Shown here one piece after another: positions 1-11,437 of a DNA stretch of 64,000 bases. The notes below the pieces were generated by a model. The model was not told the DNA's origin. It was given only the letters and a program-made list of their open reading frames with translations, and did no database searches. A program made the position numbers and the translations under genes. The stretch is from Manihot esculenta (taxonomy: Eukaryota; Streptophyta; Magnoliopsida; Malpighiales; Euphorbiaceae): contig NC_035169.2 of assembly GCF_001659605.2 (NCBI RefSeq), forward strand, positions 6,562,110 to 6,626,109, given 5' to 3'. Position 1 is the stretch's first letter. Every line of letters begins with the position of its first letter.

Positions 1-786
1 GATTTCAGTACTGCCTTCCACCCCCAGACTGATGGACAGTCAGAAAGGACCATCCAGACTATCGAGGATATGCTCAGAATGTGTGTGCTGGACTTTGGCA
101 GTTCTTGGAGGCAACATCTACCTTTGGTGGAGTTTGCCTACAACAACAGCCATCATGCTAGCATCGGGATGGCTCCATATGAAGCTTTGTATGGAAGGAA
201 GTGCAGATCACCTGTTTGCTGGGAGGAAGTTGGAGAAAAGGCCTTGGCAGGGCCTGAGTTAGTAGAGATCACCAGCAGGGTGGTACCCATAATCAGAGAA
301 AGAATCAAGACTGCTGCAAGCAGACAGAAGAGCTATGCAGACGTCCGCAGAAGACAGTTAGAGTTTCAGGAGGGGGATCTGGTATTACTCAAGGTGTCTC
401 CAATGAAGGGAGTGGTTCGCTTCGGGAAGAAAGGTAAACTAGCCCCACGATACATCGGACCCTTTGAAATCTTGCAAAAGATTGGGAATGTGTCGTACAA
501 GCTGGATTTACCTGCTTCGATGGAAAGAATCCATCCGGTTTTCCATGTTTCAATGTTAAGGAAGTTTGGGTCAGATCCAAGCAAGGTTCTTAGTGAACCT
601 GATGTGGAGGTCCAAGAGGATCTCACCTATGTTGAACAGCCAGTGCGGATCACAGACACCCAGATCAGAAAGTTAAGAAACAAGGAAATCCCGATGGTGA
701 AAGTCCTGTGGAACCACCACAACTTGGAAGAATGCACTTGGGAGACACGGGAGTCCATGCTCCAGCAATATCCCCATCTCTTTTAG
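1..786 (+). CDS. 3' end of gypsy pol (integrase C-terminus + chromodomain-like tail), upstream copy
   Basis: An open frame runs from the window edge to a TAG at 784-786. It starts inside the integrase core just before the [10 protein letters not shown] segment that carries the catalytic Glu, and continues through the GPY-type region ([16 protein letters not shown]) to a short chromodomain-like end ([15 protein letters not shown]). Over ~900 bases it matches 7577-8475 at a constant offset of 7,576. I noticed one substitution (near position 110, giving Ser instead of Gly in LDFGxSWRQ). It is therefore the 3' end of a second copy of the element at 3120-8475. The rest lies left of the window, so its intactness cannot be judged. 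Confidence 0.95.
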   Translation, partial: DFSTAFHPQTDGQSERTIQTIEDMLRMCVLDFGSSWRQHLPLVEFAYNNSHHASIGMAPYEALYGRKCRSPVCWEEVGEKALAGPELVEITSRVVPIIRERIKTAASRQKSYADVRRRQLEFQEGDLVLLKVSPMKGVVRFGKKGKLAPRYIGPFEILQKIGNVSYKLDLPASMERIHPVFHVSMLRKFGSDPSKVLSEPDVEVQEDLTYVEQPVRITDTQIRKLRNKEIPMVKVLWNHHNLEECTWETRESMLQQYPHLF

Positions 787-862
787 AGGTTTGTATCCTC
801 TTTGTGTCTATGTGCTATGTATGTATGTTATGTTTTATGCCATGCTATGTGTGCTAGTTGAG

Positions 863-884
863 GAACATTCGGGGACGAATGTTC
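863..884. repeat. 9-bp perfect stem-loop before the polypurine tract
   Basis: GAACATTCG and CGAATGTTC flank a GGGA loop. The same stem-loop is at 8439-8460 and, in the second gypsy family, at 16314-16335. In each case it lies a few bases upstream of the polypurine tract, in otherwise diverged 3' non-coding DNA. Confidence 0.9.
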
Positions 885-886
885 TT

Positions 887-899
887 AAGGGGGGGAGAA
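887..899 (+). other. Polypurine tract of upstream gypsy copy
   Basis: An AAGGGGGGGAGAA run lies directly against the TGTAAT start of the LTR at 900, the expected plus-strand primer position. The equivalent tracts are 8463-8475 for the complete copy and about 16338-16351 for the second gypsy family. Confidence 0.85.
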
Positions 900-1259
900 T
901 GTAATACCCGGCTAGACTCCGGTACCGGAATTCCTACCGTCCGGTGGAATCTCGGATGTCGGAGACCTCTAGAAGGGGTAGAATCATGTTTTATAAAAAT
1001 GTTTTCATGTTTTTAATGGTTTTAAAGTATGAAACTAAATGAGTTTTTGCATGAAAATAGCATTGGAGGAAAACCCAGGTTCGGCCGCCGAAAGTCAAGT
1101 TCGGCCGCCGAACATGCATGCGTTTTGGAGGCACGTTAGGCCCCCGAAAGCATGAGTTAGGGAAGTCCAGGTTCGGCCGCCGAAAGTCAAGTTTGGCCGC
1201 CGAACATTGCATGGATGCGGAGGCACATTCGGCCCCCGAACGTGGCCTGGCCAGCCACC

Positions 1260-1267
1260 TATAAAAG
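1260..1267 (+). promoter_or_regulatory. TATA box of gypsy LTR
   Basis: TATAAAAG lies in the first sixth of the LTR, downstream of the first dyad cluster, and is conserved at 8836-8843 in the other copy. It probably drives the genomic transcript. The start site itself was not resolved. Confidence 0.7.
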
Positions 1268-2343
1268 GGGCACTTAGCCGAAATGGGCGAGCTTTCTCCC
1301 ATTTTCGGCCACAGCAAGCTTCCGACCTTCCTTTTTCAACTCTTGTGTTCTTCCTCCAAATCTCTACCATTTTTTCTTGAGTTTTAAGCTTGCATTGAAG
1401 GTTTTGAGCATTTAAATCAAGTTTTGGAGCTTTGGGAACTCAGGAGCTCATTTTCGTGGATCTCCAAGTTTAGGTCGTCTCCCTCTCGATCTTCAAGAGG
1501 TAAGAGCCGATCTTAAGCTCCTTATGTGTTTTAAATAAGTTTTATGCAAGATCTATGGGTAGAAATGCATGTTAGGGTATATGTTGAGTTTATGGGTTAA
1601 TATTGACGTTTTGAACAATGTGGCTTGCTTGAGTATGTTTGAAGTGTTGTAGTTAGGGTATTTGTTGTTTTGAGGCCCCTAGGAACTTGTATGCTTGTTT
1701 TGGTTGAGATATATGCATGATTGGTGAGTTTGGAGGCGAAAATGCACAAAGGAGCCAAGTTTCTGCCCTTTGGCAGAAACCAGGTTCGGCAGCCGAAGGC
1801 ACTTTCGGCCGCCGAACATGGCTGGGGAGGCAGGCCTTTCGGCTGCCGAAGTTGCCCCCGAAAAGAGACTTTCGTCTCTGTCTGGCACTTTCGGCCGCCG
1901 AAGGTGCCGCCGAACCTACCTGAGTTTCGTCTCTGTCCAGGACTTTCGGCCGCCGAAGGTGCCGCCGAAAGTGCCCTGTTCGGCCACTTCATGCATATCT
2001 CTATGTGATATTTTCAGGATGTTTTAGGGGGTTTTTGGGGGAATGTATTAGAGTTATGTTTATGTATGTTTGGTCCCTCATTGGAGTCCACCTGTGTAGG
2101 TTCGGACCCGAGGAACCAAAGACCCCAGCAGTGAGCCAGCTGCTACAGAGTTGTCAGAGTCAGCCAGAGGTGAGTGGAACTAAGCTTAACCTTTTAAATT
2201 AAGAAATGAAATGCTTTTATCATGCTTCATGCATCATGATCATATTATAGGTTGTTTGCATTAGAATTCACGACTATGCCGCATTGTATTGTTGTGATAG
2301 ATGATAGTGGATGGACATTAGGATGATTCATTAGCCTTCTATA

Positions 2344-2500
2344 TACGAAGACCTGTGGTGCCCATAATAGGGCCGGGCAATACGAAGTCTTGTGGTGCCC
2401 ATAATAGGGCCGGGCAATAACTCCGAGTACGAAGTCCTGTGGTGCCCATAATAGGGCCGGGCAATACGAAGTCCTGTGGTGCCCATAATAGGGCCGGGCA
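2344..2500. repeat. Four-unit 37-bp tandem repeat in LTR
   Basis: Units start at 2344, 2381, 2428 and 2465. Each reads TACGAAG, then GTGGTGCCCATAATAGGG, then CCGGGCA. A 10-bp spacer separates units 2 and 3. The same array is at 9920-10076. Antisense frames of 78 and 105 aa over it are products of the repeat. Confidence 0.9.
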
Positions 2501-3122
2501 TGGAGTTGAGGGATTTTTGAATCAGTCCATCCGTGGTGTGATTTGTTTGTGCAGTGACGCATTTCATGATAGCATGTTTTAAATATCTTTTTATATAGTT
2601 CTACTCACTGGGCATCTAGCTCACCCCTCTCCCCTAACCCCCAGGTTTGCAGGTACGGGATAGATAGAGAAGGCAAGAAGAGAAAAAGTCATATGTATGT
2701 AATAGTTAGCTTGTGGACATGACAATTGTATTATGATGAAATGTAAAAATATTCAGGATGTTATGTAATGAGGTCATTGAGGATAGAGTTGTGCTTGACC
2801 ATAATATATTGTTAATCCCTTTTGTATATACATGATCTTATGTTATAATGTTTATGTAAACTAACTCAACACAGGTTGTTTTGCCATTAAGGCTTGATGA
2901 GATCCCACAGAGGGATCAAAGTTATGTTAATGTTATGCACAGGTTGAGTTTGGTTGATGTTCAATGGAAAGAAAATTTTTAATTTTTATGCATGTTGTTG
3001 ATCATGTATGGGATTATACAGGTTTACAGGTTATATGTCAGGCTTGCTACGGGTCCCGGCGGCCTTAAGTCGACCCGGATCCTAGCGCCGGTAGCGGTCC
3101 GGATTTTCGGGGCGTTACAGAG

Positions 3123-3134
3123 TGGTATCAGAGC
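3123..3134 (+). other. Primer-binding site, initiator Met tRNA
   Basis: TGGTATCAGAGC, complementary to the 3' end of initiator tRNA-Met, begins four bases after the LTR end at 3119. Confidence 0.93.
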
Positions 3135-3382
3135 CCTAGGTTCACATGGTCGGACCTAGAGTGTCGGGCTCATAGAGGTTATAGAAGGTCAAGCACAATA
3201 GGAAAGGTCATGTCCACTAGGATAGGATGTGGAGTCCTGTCTTACATGATGATGTGAAATGCCATGATAATATACATGTGCATTGATGCTATGATATGTT
3301 TATGTGATGAGGGTTCATGTGTGCCCACATGAACCATATGATGCTAATGTTTGTGCTATGTGTATTGTTTTTCAGAAACAGA

Positions 3383-6300
3383 ATGAGGGGAACTCGTCGA
3401 TCTGCACGATTGACTGGAGTGCCATCTGAGGATGAGGGCACGAGCGCCCGTCCTCCTACATTGCCTAGGGCAATGTCTTGTAGAGCCAACAGAGAAAGAG
3501 TGTCAAGGGACCCTAGAAGGTCTTTTGATGCTAGCAGAAGGGGGACTGATAGAGGAGGAAGTTCTTCAGATGTGAGGGAGGTTATGGAAGAAGATCAGAG
3601 GAGGGATGGGAACCTGGATGTGAGCATGCAGGAAGAAGGGACAGGGGAGTCTCAGGGAGGCGTTCAGGCCTCGGGGTATGGTTTTCCACCCCATTATCCA
3701 CCCTTTCCACAGGGTTCAGGGTATCCGATGGGAGGTACATCAGATTACTCCAGCTTTCACCCCTACCCTACCTACATGCCCTATCCACCTTTCTATCCAC
3801 CTTACGCACAGTACCCAGCTTATCCACCCTCACCCTTCTATCCAAACCCGGCAAACCCCACCTCGGGGAATGCTGCACCTCCACCTCCACCACCTACAGA
3901 ACCAGCAGCCCCAGTTACTCAACCTCCTAGACCTAGCTCAGTCGATGGGAGCAAGGTAAAGATGACAGATTACCTCAAGCTGGATGCTCCCAAATACAAG
4001 TCAGGGGATGACCCCTTTGAGTATCTGAGAGTAGTGAAGACAATAACTGATGAGCTAGGGGCAAGTGACAGCAGGGCCATTCAGATGGCAGGGTTCACTT
4101 TAAAGTGCAAGAAGGCGCGGGAATGGTTCAAGTGTTATGTGGACCCGAGACTAGACGGGATGACATGGGAAGAATTTGCGAATGAGTTCGCTGGATGGGC
4201 TTTTCCAGACAGTTCTAGAGAACTGAAAATGATTGAGTTTGAGCAACTGAGGCAGTCAGAGCACATGAGTGTAGAGGAGTTCACGGATAAATTCTTGGAG
4301 CTATTGCCTTTTTCAGGGCAAGCTCTAGATTCAGATACGAAGAAAGCCAAGAAATATGTTATGAAGCTGCATTCCAGGTACTCCTCGTTGGTTCAGTCAG
4401 CTGAGAGAGAAAGTTTCCACACTGTGGTGGATATGGCTCGAAGAATGGAGGCAAGTGCTATAGTTGAGGGGTCAGTGAGGCAGTCAGTGACCCAGTCTTC
4501 AGGGGTTAAGACTCCAAGCAGAGGAGGACCAGGTTTCTCTTCTCAGAGCTCAGGTAAGAAGAGGTGGGATAGCACCACCAAGAAGCCGAAGAAGAATAAG
4601 TTTTGGAACAAGTTGAAATCCGGTCTGGGATTTGGCGGTGGCTCGAGCTCAGGCTCAGATGGTACAGAATGCCAGAGATATGGAAGACCACACAGGGGAG
4701 TGTGTCGAGCTGGGACTAATGCATGTTTCAGATGTGGACAGGAGGGACACATAGCTCGGGATTGTCCTAGAGCGCCTTTTATGGGCCAGCCCCAGCAGAC
4801 AGCTTCTGGTAGTGTGGCACAGCCAGCAGTTCCAGCCACAACTCAGGGCAGTGGCAGAGGTAGAGGGAGAGGGGCAGCCTCTTCTTCTGGTTCCCGAGGT
4901 GAAGGTCCATCAGCTCCAGCCAGGATCTTCACCATGACTCAGCAGGAGGCTAACACATCCAACACCGTGGTGTCAGGTAATCTCATCATTGGGTGTTCTG
5001 ATGTGTATGCATTAATGGACCCAGGTGCATCTCATTCATTTATTGCTCCGAGAGCCGTTGAGAGGTTAGGTCTGATAGTCTCTGGGTTAGAGTGTCCCCT
5101 ATGGGTCAGTGGACCCAAGTGTGACCCGTCAGCGGCAGTGTCAGTCTGCCAGTACAGTCCAGTTTTTATTGAGGGAAGATGCCTCTCCGCCGACCTTGTG
5201 GTTCTAGATTTGACAGACTTTGATGTCATTCTAGGGATGGATTGGCTATCTACCCATGGTGCTACCTTGGACTGCAGGGACAAGGTAGTCAGGTTCAGAG
5301 ATCAGAACGGGTCAGAGGTAGTCTTCAGAGGAGACAAAAGGGGTACACCTAGAGGTCTGATATCAGCTCTTCAGGCTCGTAGGTTGCTTAGGAAGGGATG
5401 TCAGGGGTACTTAGCTCATGTGAGAGAGCTAGACAGTCAGGTCAGGGAGCCGGCCTCGGTGCCAGTTGTCAGAGAGTTTCAGGATGTCTTTCCTGATGAG
5501 CTTCCAGGTTTACCACCTGCTAGGGAGATAGAGTTCGAGATAGAGTTGATGCCTGGAACTAGACCGATCTCTATCCCTCCCTACAGGATGGCTCCAGCCG
5601 AGTTAAAGGAGTTGAAAGAGCAGTTGCAAGAGCTGGTAGAAAAGGGTTTCATCCGACAGAGTACCTCACCTTGGGGAGCTCCGGTCTTGTTTGTGAGGAA
5701 GAAGGATGGATCCCTTAGACTTTGTATCGACTACAGGCAGTTGAACAAAGTCACTACCAAGAATAGGTACCCATTGCCTAGGATCGATGATCTATTCGAC
5801 CAGCTAGCCGGAGCAGGTTGTTTCTCCAAAATAGATCTAAGATCGGGGTACCATCAGCTAAGGATAAGGGATGAGGATGTGCCAAAGACGGCTTTCAGGA
5901 CCAGATATGGGCATTTTGAGTTCCTTGTGATGCCGTTCGGGTTAACTAACGCCCCTGCAGCATTCATGGATCTCATGAACAGAGTGTTTAGCCAGTACCT
6001 GGATCACTTCGTTATTGTCTTCATAGATGATATCTTAGTGTATTCCAGGAATACAGAGGAGCATGCCCATCATCTGCGGTTGGTCTTACAGACTTTGAGG
6101 GAACATGGCTTGTATGCCAAGTTCTCTAAATGTGAGTTCTGGCTGAGGAGCATTTCGTTCTTGGGGCATGTAGTGTCAGAGAATGGTATTGAGGTAGATC
6201 CCAAGAAGACAGAAACTGTGGCTAACTGGCCTAGACCCACTTCAGTGACAGAGATTAGAAGTTTCTTGGGTTTGGCAGGTTACTACAGGAGGTTCGTTCA

Positions 6301-8362
6301 GGACTTCTCAAAGATAGCAGCTCCTCTGACCAGACTGACCAGGAAGAATCAGAAGTTTGTGTGGACCGACCAGTGCGAGGAGAGTTTTGAAGAGCTTAAG
6401 AAGAGGTTGACTTCAGCACCAGTTTTAGCTCTGCCATCTAGTGGAGAGGACTTTACAGTCTTTTGTGATGCGTCCCGTGTGGGACTGGGTTGTGTGCTTA
6501 TGCAGAATGAGAGGGTGATTGCTTATGCTTCTAGGCAGCTAAAGAAGCATGAGTTGAATTACCCCACACATGACCTTGAGATGGCAGCAGTAATCTTTGC
6601 ACTCAAGATGTGGAGGCATTACCTCTATGGGGTAAAATGTGAGATCTTCACAGATCATAAAAGCTTGCAGTACATCCTGAGTCAAAGAGATTTGAATTTG
6701 AGACAGAGGAGATGGGTAGAGCTGCTGAGTGACTACGATTGCAAGATTCAGTATCATCCGGGTAAGGCGAATGTCGTGGCAGACGCCCTAAGCCGGAAGT
6801 CACTAGGCAGTTTATCCCACATATCGGCAGAGAAGAGGCCAGTGGTGAAGGAGTTCTACAAGCTTATTGAGGAAGGTCTACAGATGGAGTTGTCTGGTAC
6901 AGGTGCCTTGGTGGCCCAGATGAGAGTGGCACCCGTGTTTCTGGAACAGGTGGCTCAGAAACAGCATGAGGACCCGGAGTTAGTGAAAATTGCCAGGACT
7001 GTTCAGTCGGGCAATGATAGTGAGTTCAGATTCGACAGTAAGGGGATCCTCCGCTATGGGAGCAGACTATGTGTACCAGATGACATTGGGCTAAAAGGAG
7101 ACATTATGAGAGAGGCTCATAATGCAAGATACAGCGTTCACCCCGGAGCCACCAAGATGTATCAAGATCTAAAGAAGGTTTATTGGTGGCCAGCAATGAA
7201 GAAAGAAGTGGCACAGTTCGTGTCAGCCTGCGAAGTATGTCAGAGGGTGAAGCTGGAACATCAGAAGCCGGCTGGAATGCTTAACCCGCTACCTATTCCA
7301 GAGTGGAAATGGGAGAATATAGCTATGGATTTCGTAGTGGGGTTACCGGCGGCGTCCAACAGAGTGGACTCCATATGGGTGATTGTGGACAGACTCACCA
7401 AATCTGCTCACTTCATTCCTGTCAGGAGTGGCTACTCTGTGGACAAGTTGGCGCAGATATATGTGGATGAGATCGTCAGGCTGCATGGGGTTCCTGTTTC
7501 TATAGTGTCAGATAGAGGGCCCCAGTTCACCTCCAGATTTTGGCGGAGTCTGCAGAATGCCATGGGTACTAGGTTGGATTTCAGTACTGCCTTCCACCCC
7601 CAGACTGATGGACAGTCAGAAAGGACCATCCAGACTATCGAGGATATGCTCAGAATGTGTGTGCTGGACTTTGGCGGTTCTTGGAGGCAACATCTACCTT
7701 TGGTGGAGTTTGCCTACAACAACAGCCATCATGCTAGCATCGGGATGGCTCCATATGAAGCTTTGTATGGAAGGAAGTGCAGATCACCTGTTTGCTGGGA
7801 GGAAGTTGGAGAAAAGGCCTTGGCAGGGCCTGAGTTAGTAGAGATCACCAGCAGGGTGGTACCCATAATCAGAGAAAGAATCAAGACTGCTGCAAGCAGA
7901 CAGAAGAGCTATGCAGACGTCCGCAGAAGACAGTTAGAGTTTCAGGAGGGGGATCTGGTATTACTCAAGGTGTCTCCAATGAAGGGAGTGGTTCGCTTCG
8001 GGAAGAAAGGTAAACTAGCCCCACGATACATCGGACCCTTTGAAATCTTGCAAAAGATTGGGAATGTGTCGTACAAGCTGGATTTACCTGCTTCGATGGA
8101 AAGAATCCATCCGGTTTTCCATGTTTCAATGTTAAGGAAGTTTGGGTCAGATCCAAGCAAGGTTCTTAGTGAACCTGATGTGGAGGTCCAAGAGGATCTC
8201 ACCTATGTTGAACAGCCAGTGCGGATCACAGACACCCAGATCAGAAAGTTAAGAAACAAGGAAATCCCGATGGTGAAAGTCCTGTGGAACCACCACAACT
8301 TGGAAGAATGCACTTGGGAGACACGGGAGTCCATGCTCCAGCAATATCCCCATCTCTTTTAG
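3383..8362 (+). CDS. Gypsy gag-pol polyprotein (1,659 aa)
   Basis: This is one frame with no stop; the frame is open from an ATG at 3317. I prefer the ATG at 3383 ([10 protein letters not shown]) because the second gypsy family keeps the same start at 14337 but not the upstream part, and a TTTTTCAG acceptor-like site lies just before it. In this numbering: Pro/Tyr-rich stretch ~90-190, gag core ~209-316, zinc knuckle [14 protein letters not shown] from 448, protease with DPGA in place of DTGA/DSGA at 546, RT motif FIDDILVYS with the Asp pair at 882-883, RNase H start near D1029, HHCC zinc region ~1250-1290, integrase D1316/D1377/E1413 (D-35-E spacing), and a chromodomain-like tail ~1610-1650. 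It should encode virus-like particle, protease, cDNA synthesis and integration functions. All key residues are present. Confidence 0.95.
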   Translation: MRGTRRSARLTGVPSEDEGTSARPPTLPRAMSCRANRERVSRDPRRSFDASRRGTDRGGSSSDVREVMEEDQRRDGNLDVSMQEEGTGESQGGVQASGYGFPPHYPPFPQGSGYPMGGTSDYSSFHPYPTYMPYPPFYPPYAQYPAYPPSPFYPNPANPTSGNAAPPPPPPTEPAAPVTQPPRPSSVDGSKVKMTDYLKLDAPKYKSGDDPFEYLRVVKTITDELGASDSRAIQMAGFTLKCKKAREWFKCYVDPRLDGMTWEEFANEFAGWAFPDSSRELKMIEFEQLRQSEHMSVEEFTDKFLELLPFSGQALDSDTKKAKKYVMKLHSRYSSLVQSAERESFHTVVDMARRMEASAIVEGSVRQSVTQSSGVKTPSRGGPGFSSQSSGKKRWDSTTKKPKKNKFWNKLKSGLGFGGGSSSGSDGTECQRYGRPHRGVCRAGTNACFRCGQEGHIARDCPRAPFMGQPQQTASGSVAQPAVPATTQGSGRGRGRGAASSSGSRGEGPSAPARIFTMTQQEANTSNTVVSGNLIIGCSDVYALMDPGASHSFIAPRAVERLGLIVSGLECPLWVSGPKCDPSAAVSVCQYSPVFIEGRCLSADLVVLDLTDFDVILGMDWLSTHGATLDCRDKVVRFRDQNGSEVVFRGDKRGTPRGLISALQARRLLRKGCQGYLAHVRELDSQVREPASVPVVREFQDVFPDELPGLPPAREIEFEIELMPGTRPISIPPYRMAPAELKELKEQLQELVEKGFIRQSTSPWGAPVLFVRKKDGSLRLCIDYRQLNKVTTKNRYPLPRIDDLFDQLAGAGCFSKIDLRSGYHQLRIRDEDVPKTAFRTRYGHFEFLVMPFGLTNAPAAFMDLMNRVFSQYLDHFVIVFIDDILVYSRNTEEHAHHLRLVLQTLREHGLYAKFSKCEFWLRSISFLGHVVSENGIEVDPKKTETVANWPRPTSVTEIRSFLGLAGYYRRFVQDFSKIAAPLTRLTRKNQKFVWTDQCEESFEELKKRLTSAPVLALPSSGEDFTVFCDASRVGLGCVLMQNERVIAYASRQLKKHELNYPTHDLEMAAVIFALKMWRHYLYGVKCEIFTDHKSLQYILSQRDLNLRQRRWVELLSDYDCKIQYHPGKANVVADALSRKSLGSLSHISAEKRPVVKEFYKLIEEGLQMELSGTGALVAQMRVAPVFLEQVAQKQHEDPELVKIARTVQSGNDSEFRFDSKGILRYGSRLCVPDDIGLKGDIMREAHNARYSVHPGATKMYQDLKKVYWWPAMKKEVAQFVSACEVCQRVKLEHQKPAGMLNPLPIPEWKWENIAMDFVVGLPAASNRVDSIWVIVDRLTKSAHFIPVRSGYSVDKLAQIYVDEIVRLHGVPVSIVSDRGPQFTSRFWRSLQNAMGTRLDFSTAFHPQTDGQSERTIQTIEDMLRMCVLDFGGSWRQHLPLVEFAYNNSHHASIGMAPYEALYGRKCRSPVCWEEVGEKALAGPELVEITSRVVPIIRERIKTAASRQKSYADVRRRQLEFQEGDLVLLKVSPMKGVVRFGKKGKLAPRYIGPFEILQKIGNVSYKLDLPASMERIHPVFHVSMLRKFGSDPSKVLSEPDVEVQEDLTYVEQPVRITDTQIRKLRNKEIPMVKVLWNHHNLEECTWETRESMLQQYPHLF

Positions 8363-8475
8363 AGGTTTGTATCCTCTTTGTGTCTATGTGCTATGTATGT
8401 ATGTTATGTTTTATGCCATGCTATGTGTGCTAGTTGAGGAACATTCGGGGACGAATGTTCTTAAGGGGGGGAGAA

Positions 8476-10695
8476 TGTAATACCCGGCTAGACTCCGGTA
8501 CCGGAATTCCTACCGTCCGGTGGAATCTCGGATGTCGGAGACCTCTAGAAGGGGTAGAATCATGTTTTATAAAAATGTTTTCATGTTTTTAATGGTTTTA
8601 AAGTATGAAACTAAATGAGTTTTTGCATGAAAATAGCATTGGAGGAAAACCCAGGTTCGGCCGCCGAAAGTCAAGTTCGGCCGCCGAACATGCATGCGTT
8701 TTGGAGGCACGTTAGGCCCCCGAAAGCATGAGTTAGGGAAGTCCAGGTTCGGCCGCCGAAAGTCAAGTTCGGCCGCCGAACATTGCATGGATGCGGAGGC
8801 ACATTCGGCCCCCGAACGTGGCCTGGCCAGCCACCTATAAAAGGGGCACTTAGCCGAAATGGGCGAGCTTTCTCCCATTTTCGGCCACAGCAAGCTTCCG
8901 ACCTTCCTTTTTCAACTCTTGTGTTCTTCCTCCAAATCTCTACCATTTTTTCTTGAGTTTTAAGCTTGCATTGAAGGTTTTGAGCATTTAAATCAAGTTT
9001 TGGAGCTTTGGGAACTCAGGAGCTCATTTTCGTGGATCTCCAAGTTTAGGTCGTCTCCCTCTCGATCTTCAAGAGGTAAGAGCCGATCTTAAGCTCCTTA
9101 TGTGTTTTAAATAAGTTTTATGCAAGATCTATGGGTAGAAATGCATGTTAGGGTATATGTTGAGTTTATGGGTTAATATTGACGTTTTGAACAATGTGGC
9201 TTGCTTGAGTATGTTTGAAGTGTTGTAGTTAGGGTATTTGTTGTTTTGAGGCCCCTAGGAACTTGTATGCTTGTTTTGGTTGAGATATATGCATGATTGG
9301 TGAGTTTGGAGGCGAAAATGCACAAAGGAGCCAAGTTTCTGCCCTTTGGCAGAAACCAGGTTCGGCAGCCGAAGGCACTTTCGGCCGCCGAACATGGCTG
9401 GGGAGGCAGGCCTTTCGGCTGCCAAAGTTGCCCCCGAAAAGAGACTTTCGTCTCTGTCTCGCACTTTCGGCCGCCGAAGGTGCCGCCGAACCTACCTGAG
9501 TTTCGTCTCTGTCCAGGACTTTCGGCCGCCGAAGGTGCCGCCGAAAGTGCCCTGTTCGGCCACTTCATGCATATCTCTATGTGATATTTTCAGGATGTTT
9601 TAGGGGGTTTTTGGGGGAATGTATTAGAGTTATGTTTATGTATGTTTGGTCTCTCATTGGAGTCCACCTGTGTAGGTTCGGACCCGAGGAACCAAAGACC
9701 CCAGCAGTGAGCCAGCTGCTACAGAGTTGTCAGAGTCAGCCAGAGGTGAGTGGAACTAAGCTTAACCTTTTAAATTAAGAAATGAAATGCTTTTATCATG
9801 CTTCATGCATCATGATCATATTATAGGTTGTTTGTATTAGAATTCACGACTATGCCGCATTGTATTGTTGTGATAGATGATAGTGGATGGACATTAGGAT
9901 GATTCATTAGCCTTCTATATACGAAGACCTGTGGTGCCCATAATAGGGCCGGGCAATACGAAGTCCTGTGGTGCCCATAATAGGGCCGGGCAATAACTCC
10001 GAGTACGAAGTCCTGTGGTGCCCATAATAGGGCCGGGCAATACGAAGTCCTGTGGTGCCCATAATAGGGCCGGGCATGGAGTTGAGGGATTTTTGAATCA
10101 GTCCATCCGTGGTGTGATTTGTTTGTGCAGTGACGCATTTCATGATAGCATGTTTTAAATATCTTTTTATATAGTTCTACTCACTGGGCATCTAGCTCAC
10201 CCCTCTCCCCTAACCCCCAGGTTTGCAGGTACGGGATAGATAGAGAAGGCAAGAAGAGAAAAAGTCATATGTATGTAATAGTTAGCTTGTGGACATGACA
10301 ATTGTATTATGATGAAATGTAAAAATATTCAGGATGTTATGTAATGAGGTCATTGAGGATAGAGTTGTGCTTGACCATAATATATTGTTAATCCCTTTTG
10401 TATATACATGATCTTATGTTATAATGTTTATGTAAACTAACTCAACACATGTTGTTTTGCCTTTAAGGCTTGATGAGATCCCACAGAGGGATCAAAGTTA
10501 TGTTAATGTTATGCACAGGTTGAGTTTGGTTGATGTTCAATGGAAAGAAAAGTTTTAATTTTTATGCATGTTGTTGATCATGTATGGGATTATACAGGTT
10601 TACAGGTTATATGTCAGGCTTGCTACGGGTCCCGGCGGCCTTAAGTCGACCCGGATCCTAGCGCCGGTAGCGGTCCGGATTTTCAGGGCGTTACA
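8476..10695 (+). repeat. 2,220-bp gypsy LTR (right-hand LTR)
   Basis: Same ends (TGTAAT... and ...GCGTTACA), length and internal organisation as 900-3119, with a TATA box at 8836 and the 37-bp repeats at 9920-10076. About ten substitutions separate the two, for example in the second dyad cluster (~9424 and ~9459) and in the last 250 bp. Sequence after 10695 (ATGGT...) belongs to another element, so 10696-10700 is the candidate right target duplication. Its left partner is outside the window. Confidence 0.95.
8836..8843 (+). promoter_or_regulatory. TATA box of right-hand gypsy LTR
   Basis: TATAAAAG at the same LTR offset as 1260-1267. In this 3' LTR it would fire outward to the right, into the adjoining minus-strand element. 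Confidence 0.6.
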
Positions 10696-10931
10696 ATGGT
10701 GGGAGTATTCCCTGCCAGGCTTGGCGAGGGATTAAGAGAAATAGGTGTTTGGTTATTCAACATTGTAGGGCTAGAAAAAGAGAACTGCTGCCCATCTTGG
10801 GCAGAGCTCAGGTCATTTGGAATATTAAGGTTACTGTCTTGGTGGTTTGCCATCGTGGATCTCAGTGGGTTTTGAAAGTGAAAACTCCGGTGATGAAAAG
10901 ATCTCCTTCGTTTCCCACAGACGGCGCCAAT
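10696..10931 (-). pseudogene. 5' leader and gag N-terminus of a minus-strand LTR element, cut by the gypsy array
   Basis: Read on the minus strand, TTGGCGCCGTCTGTGGG (about 10914-10930) follows an LTR end by one base. It is a TGGCGCC-type primer-binding site like those of several plant gypsy groups. An ATG at 10853 opens a Ser/Asn/Pro-rich frame (MANHQDSNLNIPNDLSS...) that continues until the gypsy LTR boundary at 10695. The frame is truncated there and has no recognisable domain, so gag identity rests on position only. The abrupt end suggests that the gypsy array inserted into this element. Confidence 0.65.
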
Positions 10932-11427
10932 TGATGATCCGAGATCCAATGGAATAAGGTTTTACAAGGGTTTTGTGTTACTGAATAAGGCTTGAGTTTC
11001 CTGAGGAGGGGACTCCTCTTTTATACATTGTCTTGCTTGCTGGTGACGTGTAAAGGTCTCTCCCGGATTGGGCCACGCGTCTCTGTCATGCGGATTCGGA
11101 GGTACTAGGGTATCAGCCGCCTGCTCCATGCGTAACGGCCTCTGATTCTCCTCGTGCGTACGTTCAAGTGGATCTGCCAGGCTGTCTGGCGAATACTTCT
11201 CTGGATCCAGGACTGGGCCGAGAGTTGGGTCAGACGCTAAGCCTGGGTGGAGAGGGCCTGCTTCGTGTGGGCCAAGCCGGCTTGAGTGAAGAAAATGGGT
11301 CGAGCCCGGCCTTGAGAGTCGGGTGAGCCAGGCTTGTTCTGTATATCAGGTGTGTGGGCCTCTACGTCATGGGCCTTGGGCTGTGGTCAAGCCCCTGGTC
11401 CGGGGTGAAGGAATCCAGCGGTCATCA
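10932..11427 (-). repeat. 496-bp LTR of the minus-strand element
   Basis: On the plus strand it runs from TGATGATCCG to GCGGTCATCA, so the ends form the inverted pair TGATGA/TCATCA with TG...CA termini. The TGGCGCC-type primer site lies directly inside it, which identifies it as the 5' LTR of a minus-strand element. It is GC-rich, unlike the AT-rich copia DNA on its right. Bases after 11427 (ACTAT) are the candidate target duplication; the partner is not in the window. Confidence 0.75.
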
Positions 11428-11437
11428 ACTATTAATT

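Larger units (their letters stand above)
900..3119 (+). repeat. 2,220-bp gypsy LTR (shared, middle LTR of the tandem)
   Basis: It starts TGTAATACCC just after a polypurine tract and ends GGCGTTACA just before the primer-binding site, with short inverted ends TGTAA/TTACA. The 8476-10695 copy has the same length and about ten substitutions by eye. A TATA box lies at 1260. At least six exact TTCGGCCGCCGAA dyads fall in two clusters (1080-1240 and 1785-1985). A 37-bp tandem repeat occupies 2344-2500. The minus-strand reading frames here (for example 991-1317 and 1597-1992) follow the GC-rich repeats and are not genes. Confidence 0.95.
3120..8475 (+). mobile_element. Internal region of intact Ty3/gypsy element (Tekay/Del-like chromovirus)
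   Basis: The 5,356-bp interior between two 2,220-bp LTRs contains a primer-binding site at the left, one long gag-pol frame, the conserved stem-loop and a polypurine tract at the right. Order is gag, protease, RT, RNase H, integrase, chromodomain-like tail, so it is Ty3/gypsy. The long LTRs, iMet primer and chromodomain-like end suggest a Tekay/Del-type chromovirus; that lineage call is inference. No frame break was seen, so the element may be autonomous. Confidence 0.95.

Noticed and set aside
2344..2500. Possible CRISPR-like array (four 37-bp repeats)
   Set aside because: Units are nearly contiguous with no variable spacers, and the sequence is a plant retrotransposon LTR.
991..2562. Several 65-131-aa frames on both strands within the gypsy LTRs (also at 8567-10143, 11710-12691, 16475-17457)
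   Set aside because: They follow the TTCGGCCGCCGAA dyads and the 37-bp repeats, which stay open in several frames. They recur in every LTR copy and show no protein family.
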